DNA from: Welwitschia mirabilis
Lineage: Eukaryota; Gnetophyta; Gnetopsida; Welwitschiales
Assembly (NCBI GenBank): GCA_051453625.1
Contig: JBOZIK010000001.1
Span: 261,049,695-261,113,694, forward strand
Reading direction: 5' to 3'
Length of the DNA: 64,000 bases
In this document: positions 25,650 to 37,159 of the stretch, piece by piece
How positions within the stretch are numbered: position 1 is the stretch's first letter
Layout: each line of letters begins with the position of its first letter
Made by a program: the position numbers and the translations under genes
The notes under the pieces: model-generated
Database searches by the model: none
What the model was told of the DNA's origin: nothing
The model's input: only the letters and a program-made list of their open reading frames with translations

Positions 25650-27480
25650 ATGGTTAGAAGAAAATCAGTTGATACTTCAAAAGGTAAAGAACATTTATCA
25701 AAACCTCAAAGATCTTAGTATAAGCCTCAGTTTTAACATGAGCTAGTAATAAGAAGATATAAGACCTAGATAAGAAACTCTATAATTGCAAAAAGAAACC
25801 TTGCATTTCAAAGATAGAAAAAATATTAGCTTGTGGCTTACTTATTATGGCTAAGATGAAAAATGATTATTGAATCAAATTACAGTATATCAGATTTAGT
25901 GATGAAGGAATTCTATTCAAACATCAACAAGATAGATGACAACTACTCCATTGCATATAACTTCTATCTTTGTAAATTCATTGCTTGACATAGATTATTT
26001 AGAAATTTTCTAGATGTATGTGTATTTGTTTATAAAAAAATTACTTTACAAGCTATTAGTGTATCAAGGAGGACTATGAACAAAATCTTATTTAAACACA
26101 CTAGGATGAATCTTGTTGAAAATATAAAGTGCATTGATATAATTCCTAATGCTTCCATTTTTAATTTAATTACATTCTATAATATTCTAAGTAGAGTTAG
26201 TAGTTACAATTATTATAAACCAATTTAGATCTTTATGATTTTTTATCTATTTATTGATTTGAAGATAGATTATGGTTTTATCATGTGCATGACCACTGTT
26301 ATCTTATTTTCAAGGGACAGACCTTAGGACATCTGTGTTTAATTAGCTTCATCATTAGTAGTGTCAGTATAATAGTTTATTAGGTAAATCTTATTCATTA
26401 AAGAAATATTTAATAGAATTTAGTAAGAAATGATAAGTGCCAGTGCCACTGAGTCAGAGCATAAGTGAGAGGCCATCACAAATTCAAATATCTTACTCCT
26501 CAATAGTTACAAAGAGATTATAGTAATATCAAAAATTATTGGAAAAATTGGTAGAAAGTTATTGAGATTAAATAAACTCAGGTTTATTAATATTAAGGAT
26601 GAAGCACTAGCAAAGAGTTGGGAATCCTTGAGAAGTCCCACATGGATAGGCTTAAAGGAAGAATTAGAAGAAGAAGTACCTCAAACTGTATAAGGAATAG
26701 ATTATAACTTTTATAAATTAGAAAATAGTGATTTAATAGATAATTTATTACAATATAAAGTACAAATTCAAGGGGAGTGCAAGGCTTCCATAGAGGTACA
26801 GATGCATGAAGAGTAGTAGGCTCTAGATCCTTCACAATAGAGGTAGTAGGAAATAAAGCTAGAGAGATTGAATATTCAGCCTCTTATATTCTATTGGCCA
26901 TATTACAATATATTATTTCATTATTCTTCTTAGCCACCATTACCTCTAAGGCCCTCATCACCACCACACATACCATTTTCACCTCTACTATGTATATGAT
27001 CTCCACCTCCATCTTACATAACTCCTCTTCATGTGACATCACTTACCACCATTACATTATCTCCATCCTTTATAGTGATTACCATGACCAACTTCTTTAT
27101 GATGTTCATAACTTTTCAAATGTACCAACACATATGGAAATAGTCCTGTGAGGGCTTAGATAAGATCACTTATTATTCTTCTAAGAAATGCCACACTCTT
27201 CCAACCACATCCTTATCATCTTATATCATCTAGGCCTAAACTAACCTTGAGAGTGATAATGATAGTGATGAATAAGGAGAAGGCACACATTATACCAGTG
27301 ACTTTGATCTTAGTGATTATCTCCTTTTATCTGCTAATTCAAATATCAAAAGAAGTAATGAAAAATAAATTGCAAATTAGATAGGCACATCAATTTCAAC
27401 ATGAGGACATCCTATTAAGCATGAAGCACTTAACTATGAGATGGTGGTTAGATTTCTAACTGATATCATTATTTGTTGAT
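25650..27480 (+). pseudogene. 3' extra ORF of the inner copia (plant retrotransposon-associated domain)
   Basis: Starts MVRRKSVDTSKGKEHLSKPQ at 25650, then a Y/R-rich block and MKEFYSNINKIDDNYS at about 25902-25949. It continues as SRRTMNKILF, ends its conserved part near 26400, and is followed by a Ser/Thr/Pro/His-rich tail (about 26590-27480). Block order and the EFYxNI motif recall the 'putative plant transposon protein' domain found downstream of pol in plant retroelements; the name is from memory and the function is unknown. The outer copia has a paralogue at 34977. Open stretches at 26593-26835 and 26894-27151 are shadows of its tail. Confidence 0.7.
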
Positions 27481-27934
27481 AACCGATCTTGATTATCTAG
27501 AACACATTATCATGCTTTATTATTTCTACTATTATTGTTATTTAATACACTTTTTTGTTATCACACTTTAACTCCTAACACATTTTTATGATTTAATATC
27601 ATTTCTTATTGGCACATTTTAATGATCTTTAATAAAATTTATTATTGACACATTTCTAAAATGTTATGCTTTGATTTTTTATTAGCACATTACCATGAGT
27701 AAATTTTTCATGATTGGTTGTAAATTTTATTAAATAGTATTATCAAATATTTATGTACCTTTGTTATTCTCGACATGGTTGATCAAGTGGTTAAAATCAT
27801 TATTAAATTCTATGATTTATTAAATTCTATTATAAAATATAATTATCTACTTTTCTACTTTGAACATGAATATCTAATTTCAATTGATTAAATAAGATTA
27901 TGATAATAATATTTACCAAGTTTTAAACATCGTT
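27481..27934 (+). other. AT-rich 3' untranslated region of the inner copia
   Basis: Contains several cacatttt-atgat-like words at loose spacing between the 3' ORF and the polypurine tract. No coding sequence was seen. Confidence 0.5.
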
Positions 27935-27948
27935 AAAAAGGGAGAGAT
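27935..27948 (+). other. Polypurine tract of the inner copia
   Basis: aaaaagggagagat directly before TGTTGGTAAA, the start of the 3' LTR. This is the usual context in SIRE-like elements. Confidence 0.9.
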
Positions 27949-29511
27949 TGTTGGTAAATTTAGTTTTAGTGATTTTACTTACCAAAAATTTTACATCATT
28001 GAGTAGACAGACCATTGTGAAGAAAACTGAATCATCATAAGCATAAGTTAATATTAGACCTTTAAAATGATACCTCACAAAAAGCTCAAAATTAAAAAGG
28101 CAAAATTAGTTAATTGAAGACATTTATCAAATGGAAGACATCTATGATGAAGACATCTAGGCCCTTAAATATGTCTATGGTGAAGATGTTTATAGCTTAA
28201 AGATACCTATGATGAACCAACTTTTAAGTCACAAGTTAAAGATGTCTATCTTATTGAAGATGACTATGTTGAAGGATCAATTTAACATAGATGAAAGATG
28301 TCTACATGTTTGAAGACATTTATGCTAAACTAAATTAGGTAATAGAGGTATATTATACTTTAACAAATGTTTTAATTTCTAGGTAAGCTATCAAAATTTA
28401 CATCACAGATTCATAATAATGAAGAACTAAGATTATACTATCCAATTTTCATCAATTTATAGGAACTTTAAATAAATATTTCTACCAAGTAAAGATATCT
28501 AATTGTTAGTAGATGTCTACAATTTTAAAGACATCTTAGATTAAGTTTCACATCAAATTAACTAAAATATGTGAACACAATGCATAGATTCTTCTATATA
28601 TTGCATGCTAGTTACAAAGTTCAAATGGCTACAATCTAAGGTTAAATAGCTATCATCTCTTAAATGGTATAAAGGTATAACATGATAAAATATATCTTAA
28701 TCATTGAATAGATAATGAAGAATGCTCAGTGATTAGAGGTACTTACAAAGAATCAAAAGCTATCATTGGTAAGGGATGCTGAGTTCCTACATCCTTTAAT
28801 TTTGTATCTTACATTGTTGCATCACTATTGATCACTCGTGATGATGATAATAACAAGGAATTCAAGCTCATCATCAAAGATACATCTTTAATACTTATTA
28901 TTGTATTTGATTATTGGATCTTACATTATTGGACTATCTTGTTCTTGAATACTATTGTAAAGTCCATTATTTTATTATCAAAATCATTATAATATAACAC
29001 TTATATGGGTGTTCATTAAGGTTCTGCTTATGATCACTTATGTTGTTATTTTTTCTTGAGGAAAAGAGTCTACTACCTTGTGAGAAGCATCTTACATTAT
29101 TATTGTATTTCCTTGAGGGAAAGATTTTACTGCCTTATGAGAAGCATCTCACATTATTATTGTATTTCTGTGAGAGGAATAGGTTATTACCTTGTGAAGA
29201 GGATCTCACTTTGTGATCATACCTATGTGAATATTTTTTATTAATTTCTTTGAGAAGAAAATAATGCTACCTTATGAAGAGACTCTCATATTGTGGTATT
29301 ATTGGTGGTATGCTAATACCACTATTTTGTCTAGGTTAAGAGTACTTAGAGATGAGAGAGGAAGCTATCCTTTATGTGTGAACATATCCAAGTTAGGTAA
29401 ATGATATATCAATAAGGTATTTATTATACTATGCTTTTAATTTTATTCTTGATTAAAATTTGTATTTAAATGAATTCATTTACCTCTCTCTTTTAATTCC
29501 ATTAATCCTTA
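27949..29511 (+). repeat. 3' LTR of the inner copia
   Basis: Starts TGTTGGTAAATTT, ends ATCCTTA and is followed by the GAATA target duplication. Carries the decayed GACGTCT cluster (about 28135-28540) and the 57-bp tandem array (29047-29290), whose 62-codon open stretch at 29056-29244 is not a gene. Confidence 0.93.
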
Positions 29512-29516
29512 GAATA

Positions 29517-32015
29517 GCTAGGAGGTAATTTATATTTCAAATTTTATAACATTTCTAGAAATAAATACGTACTTATTTATTCTTAATTACTTTCATCATT
29601 TATTTTTATCTTGCTATTATCATGTAAGTGATTTATTTTCTAAGTAAATTATTTTATTCTTTTATCTTAGGTACATGAATGTCATGCATAGGAAAAAGCT
29701 TGGGATTTCTAGTGAATTTATTACATAAATGCCTCATATGAGAAAGTGTTAAAATTTAATGCTAACTCTAAATTAACTATTGTTTTTATAGTAGGTAAAA
29801 TAATTTCCTCTAAAAATTCTACAAATTATTTAAAGGCTCAAGTTTCACCAAACTAAAAAACAAAGTTATTAAATTACAATGGTGGAACTAATTAATATTT
29901 TTTTTAGAATATAAAGTAAAAAACATTTTACTTTATATTCATGAATTAATAAATTAACTTACAAGTAACATTTAAAGATATTAGAAGCAATTTGGATTTA
30001 CTTGCTAGGGAAATAAGTCTTTTAGACACAGATAGGAAAGATAATACTTAGCTCTATATTAAATACTTTGAAGGTATTACAAACTAATATGCCTGAGTAG
30101 ACATTAATAAAGTAAGAAACCTAAAGGTTTTTTTTTATCACCATAATCATGTCTTCTAATCTAGTTTATATTATTAACCAAAACAATTTAGGAGTATTCT
30201 AGGAGTTTATCTAATAGATATCATTTAAGATCTCACAAGTGAGAATATTGATCTTTGTGAGGTTATATTTTAGTATATGTTTAATAAAAATTCTATAATT
30301 AAAGAATGTTATCAAATAAATGAAAGTCATATTGATGTTTCCTTATTAATTAGAAGGATTCTAATTAATAAGAAGTTACTTGAAGAGCTAATAAATTCTT
30401 TTATACTACAACAAATTCTATCCCAGCGTAATGAAAGAACCGTCTTGAAATTATTAGAGAAGAACAAAATTAATTCTTTACACTTATCTATAAATTCTCT
30501 AATTATAAAATTTTAAGGACTTAGTCTCTTTAAAAAGAGATATAACTCTAAAGGAAAAAGTAAAATTTTTGAAATTATAAAATGATTTTTTTATAGAGAA
30601 ACTTACTTTTGGGGAACTAGAAGTGAACAGAGTAAGAGAATTAAAATCCCAATGAAAATAAAAATTAATGAATTTACCAAAAACCTCTACTTTCTACCTC
30701 TCTTACTTGAATCCTTAAGATAGATTATAGAACTAGAAAATGAATTATAAGAGAAGAGGAAAATATTGTAGTTACATTCCTCCAAGATGGAATAAATCTT
30801 AATTAGATAACAAGTCAAAAAATTATGATATAAAATATATTAAAAATAATAAGACTTTATTACTTTCATGTACAATGATGTACCTTTATCATTTAATGTT
30901 AAATATTCTTAAAAGTTATATATGAATGTACAAGGCGTGCATTCAAGTGTATGGAAATCTAAGAAGAAAATATAAAATACAGAGAGATATGGATAAAGGA
31001 ACTAAATCTAAACTACCATGAAGAAGAAGAAAAAGAAATATTCCTTCTCCAAAGAGAATTATAGTTCCAGTAATTTCAAGATATATCTTTTGGGATTAGC
31101 CATCAATTAATCAATGTAATAAAGGAGAAAATTACAAAGATTTTGAAAAAGTTTTAGTTGGCAACAAAGTAGTCCAAGATCAACTTGAATACTACAAGGG
31201 TTAGCCAAAAATGTTTTGAGTTAATTAAATAATTTTTAATCCCTCAATGTCAAACTAATCTTATTATAAAACTATATAAAGAAAATGATAAAATTCTTTA
31301 TAAAAATATATTATTAGAAATAATATTAGAAAAATAAGTAGGATTTAGTTATGATGAGATAAACATACCTTGAAATGTAAATTTTTAGTTATAAAATTAT
31401 ATGATTTTTTTAATAATTATCAAAATATTATTAATAACATAGTACAAAAAACTTAAGTAGGTTAGGAAAAAAGTACTATAATTATGGGTAAATATTCAAA
31501 TGAAATAATAAATATTCCAATAAAAATAAGAAATAAGAGGTTCTTTTTTTTCTAAAGAAGAAATAAGCTAGTCGCTACCTATGAAGACTTAAAAAAGGAT
31601 CTTAGCCTATTTGCAATCACTAAGGAATATTTCAACAAGTTGAAAGATTAAATAAAATAATTATTAGAATGTATAAGAATGCTTCAAGGAAGTTTTGCTA
31701 ATGTATTTTCTAAAAAAGAAGTAAAGGAACAATTTTTTTAGTGGCCTATGAAAGTTCTTTAGTATTTTTTGGAATCTAGTAAACTAGTATAAGCTAGATC
31801 TCCTAAGATTCAAAAGACTCAAATAGTGTAGAAATCTAAAAGAACTTAGAAGTAACATAGGTAAATGTGATTAGATCTAGTTAAGATATTATAAATTTAG
31901 AGGATCCTTTACTTCTTAAAGAGTAAGTGAAAGTAAAAAAAATAAATTAAAGAAGCAAAGTGATGCAAATACTTGTTGTTTGAGGATTAATAAATAGTTA
32001 AGCATGGGAAACTAA
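29517..32015 (+). other. 3' region of the plus-strand gypsy, right part, unassigned
   Basis: Continues 17621-20035 after removal of the inner copia. It has a 79-codon open stretch at 30277-30516 (Leu/Ile/Asn-rich). Glu/Lys-rich decayed frames lie at about 31020-31180 and 31560-31730. Together the two parts give almost 5 kb downstream of integrase, where some Athila elements carry an additional ORF. I cannot identify one here. Confidence 0.4.
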
Positions 32016-32758
32016 TGAATTATTAGTTTTAAGATACTCAATCTTAGTATTATATAAATATTATAATGTTTACTTTAATTATGTAGTTTAGATAACTAAT
32101 TTATCAACTAGATATGTAGAAATGATAAGATAAAGGAGAGGAAAAGTGACAAGTGACAACTAGGAGTTAGTTATATTATAAAAGATGATGGGGACATCTA
32201 AAGAAGCAGAGGTTGTTATTCAATAGACATCTTGTATAAAGAAATAAGAAAAATAAAAACAATATCTTTTTTGGTTTTCAAAAATAAACTCTTAAAAAAA
32301 TCTTTGAAATAAGATGTTTTGTTTGTTAAAATATTAATCTTATATTATTTTCATGAAATTTAAAAAGAGTTCATTTTTCTCTTTCTTGCTCTTAGTATTA
32401 TTCTAGCTAGAGAGTCAGTATTATAATTATGTACTACTTAGAAATAAACATTGCATGCTTTAATTTAGTAATATTTATGTCTAAGTCCTTTCACCATAGT
32501 TGTATGTATGTACAGATGTACTTGTATAAATCTATCAAAACAAAAAAATCTCTAAGAATAGTAACTCTTAACAAGTATATATCCTAGTGAATTAAAGGAA
32601 ATTAGTTTTTAAAAAGCTTAAATAGAATTTAATAATTTTCTAAATGATTTTAGTATACATGGTAGTTACATATTGTTATTTTTAGTTTCTAACATAAATC
32701 TTTTTAATACTTTATTTCTTTTAAGTTTTAAATTGCATAAAGAATAGACTTATTATCA
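32016..32758 (+). repeat. 3' LTR of the plus-strand gypsy
   Basis: Starts TGAATTATTAG, ends TTATCA and aligns with 11548-12381. The next base begins outer copia integrase. The preceding agcatgggaaacta is a poor polypurine tract, probably decayed. Confidence 0.9.
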
Positions 32759-33372
32759 AGTTTGCAAAGATTATCAAAAAGGAAACCAAACAAGAGAAGG
32801 TTTGGTAAGAAAAAAGGTCATCTCTACTAAATGTCCTTTGGACATTTTACATCTTGATATTATCAATCCATCTTCTACTAAGAGTCTTATTAAGAAATAG
32901 TACTACTCAAATGTTATTAATGATTATCTTTATTTTACATGGATGACATTACTTACATATAAGGATGAGGAATTTAACTTTTTTTTAAAGTCTTATATTA
33001 GAATACAAAATCAAAAAGATTATAGAATTAAAATAATAAGCATTGATAATGATACAGAATTCAAGAATGTAATGTCTAGGGAACTGTAAAAGTAATTTAA
33101 CATTCATCACTAATTCATAGCTCTAAGAATACCACAAAAAAATGATGCACCTAGAAGGAAGAAATAAATATTAAATGAGATGGCTAACAATGATGAATAA
33201 CCAACAAGTCCCATATTATTTAAAGGAAAAAGCCATTACCATGGATTCTTATGTTTTCAATAGAGTTTTGATAAGATGTTTCACCTCTAAAACATTATAT
33301 GTGCTTTCGCTTAGTAAGAGACCTATAGATGATAGAAAAAGCATAAGTAAAGTTTATTATCTAATAAGATAA
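32759..33372 (+). pseudogene. Outer copia integrase
   Basis: Starts VCKDYQKGNQTR (about 32760-32796), the second half of the zinc domain whose first half lies before 11548. PLDILHLDIINP (about 32842-32877) holds the first catalytic Asp. DYLYFTWMTLLTYKDEE (about 32922-32972) and SIDNDTEFKNV (about 33040-33072) hold the second Asp. PQKNDAPRRKK (about 33132-33164) is the catalytic Glu region, with Glu lost. NRVLIRCFTSKTLYVL (33262-33309) is the conserved end block. The 33175-33372 stretch is open but its first ATG is not a natural start. Confidence 0.9.
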
Positions 33373-33775
33373 TATTTTGTCTCATGGATTAGGAAGAAAT
33401 AAAATTCAACTTCTCTATCAACATTGAAACCAAGTACATTGCTATTACAAGTTATTATTCATAAGTGCTCTAGATGAAGCAAGCCTTAAAGGATTTTGGA
33501 CTCATAATAGAGAACATTCTAATCTATTATGACAATGAGAGTATTATTAACATATTAAAGAATTCTACTTACACTCTAATGTAAAATGCATAAAGATTAT
33601 TCATCACTTTCTTTAATGGTGTATTCCAAATAGAGAACTTAGATGAGAACATGTTAATATGAAGGATCAACTTGTAGATATATTCACTATACCATTAAAT
33701 GGAAAATGTTTATTCAAGCTCTACAAAAACATGGGAATTAGGACTTCTCTAATCAAGTAAATTAATAGGTAATAT
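33373..33775 (+). pseudogene. Outer copia RNase H, fused to integrase by loss of RT
   Basis: VSWIRKK-stop-NSTSLST (about 33380-33425) is the SWxSKKQxxVALST block. ALKDFGLIIENI then leads to YYDNESIINI (about 33525-33555), the CDNxSAI block. VKHIKI-HHF-like sequence follows near 33582-33612. It joins straight after the integrase end block at about 33370, so the whole reverse transcriptase (about 250 codons in this family) is deleted. Confidence 0.88.
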
Positions 33776-33959
33776 TTTTATAATGTTAACTTAATACATT
33801 ACTTATGATAGTTTTTAAGTTAAGACATTTACTATATGCACTTAAATCTTGTCTTATATGTTGTATTTAAATAAAATTATCTTACTTATTTTGATCTTAT
33901 CATTTTTGAGCAAAAAATTTCTAATAATGAAATAAATAATAACACATCTAGAATTTTTT

Positions 33960-34250
33960 TAAGAATGCAAGATAAACATCTTTAGCTATGTAGACATCCA
34001 TTATAAAGACGTCTTTCAAACTACAAATGTCTATGCAAAAGATGTCTTTCATGTGTAGATATCTTTCACTGTCAAATATTGAGGAACTAAGACATATGTC
34101 TTTCAAACATGTAGACATCTTATTTTCCCAATTTAGACATCTTTGAGGTAATAAACATCTTTATCACATCTGGATAAAAGTTTAAAGTTTTAACAAGTAA
34201 ATGTATTTTATGGATGTAGAAATCTATTTTTATCATTTTAGACATCTTAC
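33960..34250 (+). repeat. Cluster of GACGTCT-derived words, one copy undecayed
   Basis: agacatcc, agatgtct and gacatct words recur here. gacgtct at 34008-34014 is intact and shows the ancestral form. It corresponds to 25110-25400 in the inner copia. Confidence 0.7.
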
Positions 34251-34260
34251 AAGGAGTAAA

Positions 34261-34678
34261 NNNNNNNNNNNNNNNNNNNNNNNNNNNNNNNNNNNNNNNN
34301 NNNNNNNNNNNNNNNNNNNNNNNNNNNNNNNNNNNNNNNNNNNNNNNNNNNNNNNNNNNNNNNNNNNNNNNNNNNNNNNNNNNNNNNNNNNNNNNNNNNN
34401 NNNNNNNNNNNNNNNNNNNNNNNNNNNNNNNNNNNNNNNNNNNNNNNNNNNNNNNNNNNNNNNNNNNNNNNNNNNNNNNNNNNNNNNNNNNNNNNNNNNN
34501 NNNNNNNNNNNNNNNNNNNNNNNNNNNNNNNNNNNNNNNNNNNNNNNNNNNNNNNNNNNNNNNNNNNNNNNNNNNNNNNNNNNNNNNNNNNNNNNNNNNN
34601 NNNNNNNNNNNNNNNNNNNNNNNNNNNNNNNNNNNNNNNNNNNNNNNNNNNNNNNNNNNNNNNNNNNNNNNNNNNNNN
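34261..34678. other. 418-bp N gap flanked by the same short word
   Basis: aggagtaaa ends the left side and opens the right side, so the gap either spans a tandem repeat or is an unmerged overlap. Open frames running through the Ns are meaningless. Confidence 0.9.
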
Positions 34679-34976
34679 AGGAGTAAATGTATTTTTCTTT
34701 ATAACTTCAAAAATAAATAACATGTAAAATATATCATGTACTAACTTTTTAAACATGAGAGGGATCATAAAATATCATCTTCTCCACTTAATAGCTATCT
34801 CTATAAGGTTGCCTATAAGTTCTTCACTTCTTAATTTTCTCAAGTTAGATATCCTTGTGATAGAAGAAGTCTTCATGGCAGGAAAGAATAGATGGAAATT
34901 TTTCTTAGGTGTACATATCATTGGAATTTCTATCAGATTTTCTTAAGCTTTTATTTTCTTAATATTATTTTACTCA

Positions 34977-36740
34977 ATGATGATAAGAAGAAAGGATTTA
35001 AGCTTAGCTAGAGGTAAGGAGTCTACTTATAAACCACAGGTACCATAGTTTGAGTCTTATTTTTATCATGAGCTAATAGAGAGAAGATTGAAATATGAAA
35101 TAAAACACTCTCTCTTTAAATAGAAAAAAATCTTAGTTTTCAAAAGCAAAAAAAAGGGATTAGATACTAACATCTTTCCATCATCTTAAATGAAAAATAA
35201 TTATTTAGCTTGAGTGGACTATAAAAAATCTGGTAGTACATGAGTTCTACATAAACATCCATAAGATAGATGATTGTACTAATGTATTTTAAACATATGT
35301 TAGAGGTACTTGTTTATTATTATCATATAGTTTTATTAATAACTTACTAGAAATTGATTCTTCAAATATTCATTAGCTAGTCATGCATTCATTCTAAAAT
35401 TTCTTCAAAAATGAAATAGCTAGAGTATCTCATTGTAGCCTAAGTATAGTTATTCTTAACAATTCTAAAATATAATCTTGTGAAAATTTTAAGCATAAGG
35501 ATATTATACTTAATTATTCTATTCTCAGTTTAACTTCATTTTATAATGTTCTAATTAAATGCAAAAGTTATAGTTATTATAATCTCATACGTACATTTTT
35601 TATCTACTACTTACTCATAGGTTTTAGTATTATCCTTCATTTTATAGTATGTATAGATCTCATTAGTTATTATTAGTAACACCAACATGTCAAGTCCTCA
35701 GATTAATTTAATACAACCAAAGAAGTTACTCTCTAAGTTTAGTGAGAAGAGACATGCTATAGTTCAATAAGAGGAGGGAACAAGTAGATGAACTCCTAAG
35801 AGATCATTTCACCAGTCTAAATGCATAGGGTCTCAAAGTTCTACCTCCATGAACAAGGATCTTCATGTCATAGCTAAGATGGGTGGTAATATTAATAGGA
35901 ACATATTATGGTTAAAGAAGAGTAAAAACATAGTTAGTGAAGGGAAGGCCTTATCTAGTTGTTGTGAGACCATGAGAACTACCATGTAGTCATACTTTAA
36001 GGACACATGAAATATAGAGGATTCTTTAATACCTAGTATCATTAATTATGACTCAGGTATGACTAACAAGTTAGAGGAGTCAGTTGCCTTTACAATAGAG
36101 GAGGAGGCAACACAAGTTTAAGGATAGAACTGAAATTTGATATCATAACATTTGGTAATTTAGATGATTTTGAAGAGGATCCCTTTATATTTTATTGTTC
36201 TTATTGTAAACCTCTATCTGTCATCCTACCTAGACATCTTCACCATCACTAGCTCCATCACATCTCTTAACTTCTCCATTGCCTTGCTTACCTTCATCAT
36301 CATTACTACCACATCTAATTCATGCTTATCACTTAATTCAGATCTATGCTCTAGGTTTGATTTCATTGCCACTATTACCACTAGTATTTTTAGTACCTCC
36401 ACTATCCTTTAGATGTATAAACATATGCAAAGATAAGCCTCACAAATTCATGAAGTCATCATAGAGGTCATCACAGAAATGACACACTGCTATACCTACC
36501 TCATCCTCTTTCTACACCATTCAAACTTCCACTAGTTGTGATAGCACTACAAACTTCCACTACTTGTCATAGTGCTAATTATAGTGAAAATGTAGAGAAT
36601 GGACATCATTACACTAGTTAGTCTACTCTCAATGATTAATCTTTTTATACTATCTAAAAAGTGAAAGAACATGGAAAATTTGTCAAGGCATTTGTATGAG
36701 CGTTAGAGGTAGTAAACTTAAGATTTAAGTTCGACTACCT
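34977..36740 (+). pseudogene. 3' extra ORF of the outer copia
   Basis: Paralogue of 25650-27480. It begins MMIRRKDLSLARGKESTYKPQ, then YHELIERRLKYEI and EFYINIHKIDD (35242-35274). After further Leu-rich blocks up to about 35660 comes a Ser/Thr/Pro-rich tail with histidines (about 36220-36540). Numerous stops, mostly at Gln-like positions. The shared EFYxNIxKIDD motif supports a once-selected protein; function unknown. It follows RNase H in the same order as in the inner copia. The two overlapping open stretches at 36164-36464 lie in its low-complexity tail. Confidence 0.7.
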
Positions 36741-37159
36741 TACAAGTGACATCATTTCTTTTGCTTACTTTTACATTTTTGCACACATGATATTATCTTA
36801 TAAATTATTCTTGTTAATAGATCAAAACTTTCTTTATTATTTATTTTACTATGTATTTGTCCTAGTTACATTACACTATTTAATTTCAAACTGAAAAGAG
36901 TATGAAGCATCATTTTTGTGGCTTGCAACTTATAGATTTTTGTAGTATCAAATGTATGGGAAATTACATTCCTACCAACCATCTTGTCTTTCTCCTAAAG
37001 CTCTCTAATATAGGCTAAAATGAAAATTTGAAATTATCTTTTCACAACTTGTGGGTTATTTCTATTTAAATCACATAAAGAGTTATTTTCTCATGACTCA
37101 TTACCTGATTGTATTTCTACTTAGTTGTGAATTTAATAGTAGCATATATTTAAAATTAA
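36741..37159. other. Unassigned AT-rich stretch at the right edge of the outer copia
   Basis: No coding motif. The outer copia 3' LTR should start near here, but nothing resembling TGTTGGTAAA and the rest of the inner LTR was found. Confidence 0.4.

Larger units (their letters stand above)
20036..29511 (+). mobile_element. Inner SIRE-like Ty1/copia element with target duplication
   Basis: A 9.5-kb element with LTRs 20036-21590 and 27949-29511. It has a tRNA-iMet primer site (21593), decayed gag, a protease/GAG-pre-integrase remnant, a large deletion removing integrase through most of RNase H, a 3' extra ORF and a polypurine tract (27935-27948). The 5 bp before (20031-20035) and after (29512-29516) are both GAATA, which proves a real insertion into the gypsy 3' region. 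A 987-bp N gap (21639-22625) hides the leader and gag start. SIRE-like is inferred from length, LTR start TGTTGGTAAA, polypurine context and the 3' ORF. Confidence 0.93.
11548..32758 (+). mobile_element. Plus-strand Ty3/gypsy element (Athila/Tat-like) inserted in outer copia pol
   Basis: Direct repeats 11548-12381 and 32016-32758 flank it. Inside, in order, are a possible gag region, protease (about 14.16-14.56 kb), RT-RNase H (15.06-16.2 kb) and integrase (16.4-17.6 kb), all plus strand. A long 3' segment is split by the inner copia (20036-29511). Without that insert the element would be about 11.7 kb. Outer copia sense is continuous across it (GAG-pre-integrase to integrase). Flanking 5-mers do not agree, so the target duplication is lost or the ends are slightly misplaced. 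Confidence 0.85.
1675..36800 (+). mobile_element. Outer SIRE-like Ty1/copia element, split by two insertions
   Basis: The fragments at 1675-1910, 9511-11547 and 32759 to about 36760 read, in order, gag, GAG-pre-integrase, integrase, RNase H and a 3' extra ORF. This order and content match the inner copia (20036-29511), which is intact at its ends. Two other LTR elements fill the breaks, and the predicted protein resumes across both. Reverse transcriptase is absent: integrase runs into RNase H at about 33370. No LTR of this copy was recognised at either side, so both termini are lost, replaced or too decayed. The right limit is approximate. Confidence 0.8.

Noticed and set aside
26894-27151. 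85-codon ORF rich in Ile, Ser, Thr and His, suggesting a secreted peptide
   Set aside because: It lies in the low-complexity tail of the copia 3' ORF; the outer copia has an analogous Ser/Thr/Pro-rich stretch in the same place.
11543-32763. Target duplication for the plus-strand gypsy (ggtaa against agttt)
   Set aside because: Bases do not match even allowing transitions; the nesting is supported instead by copia continuity.
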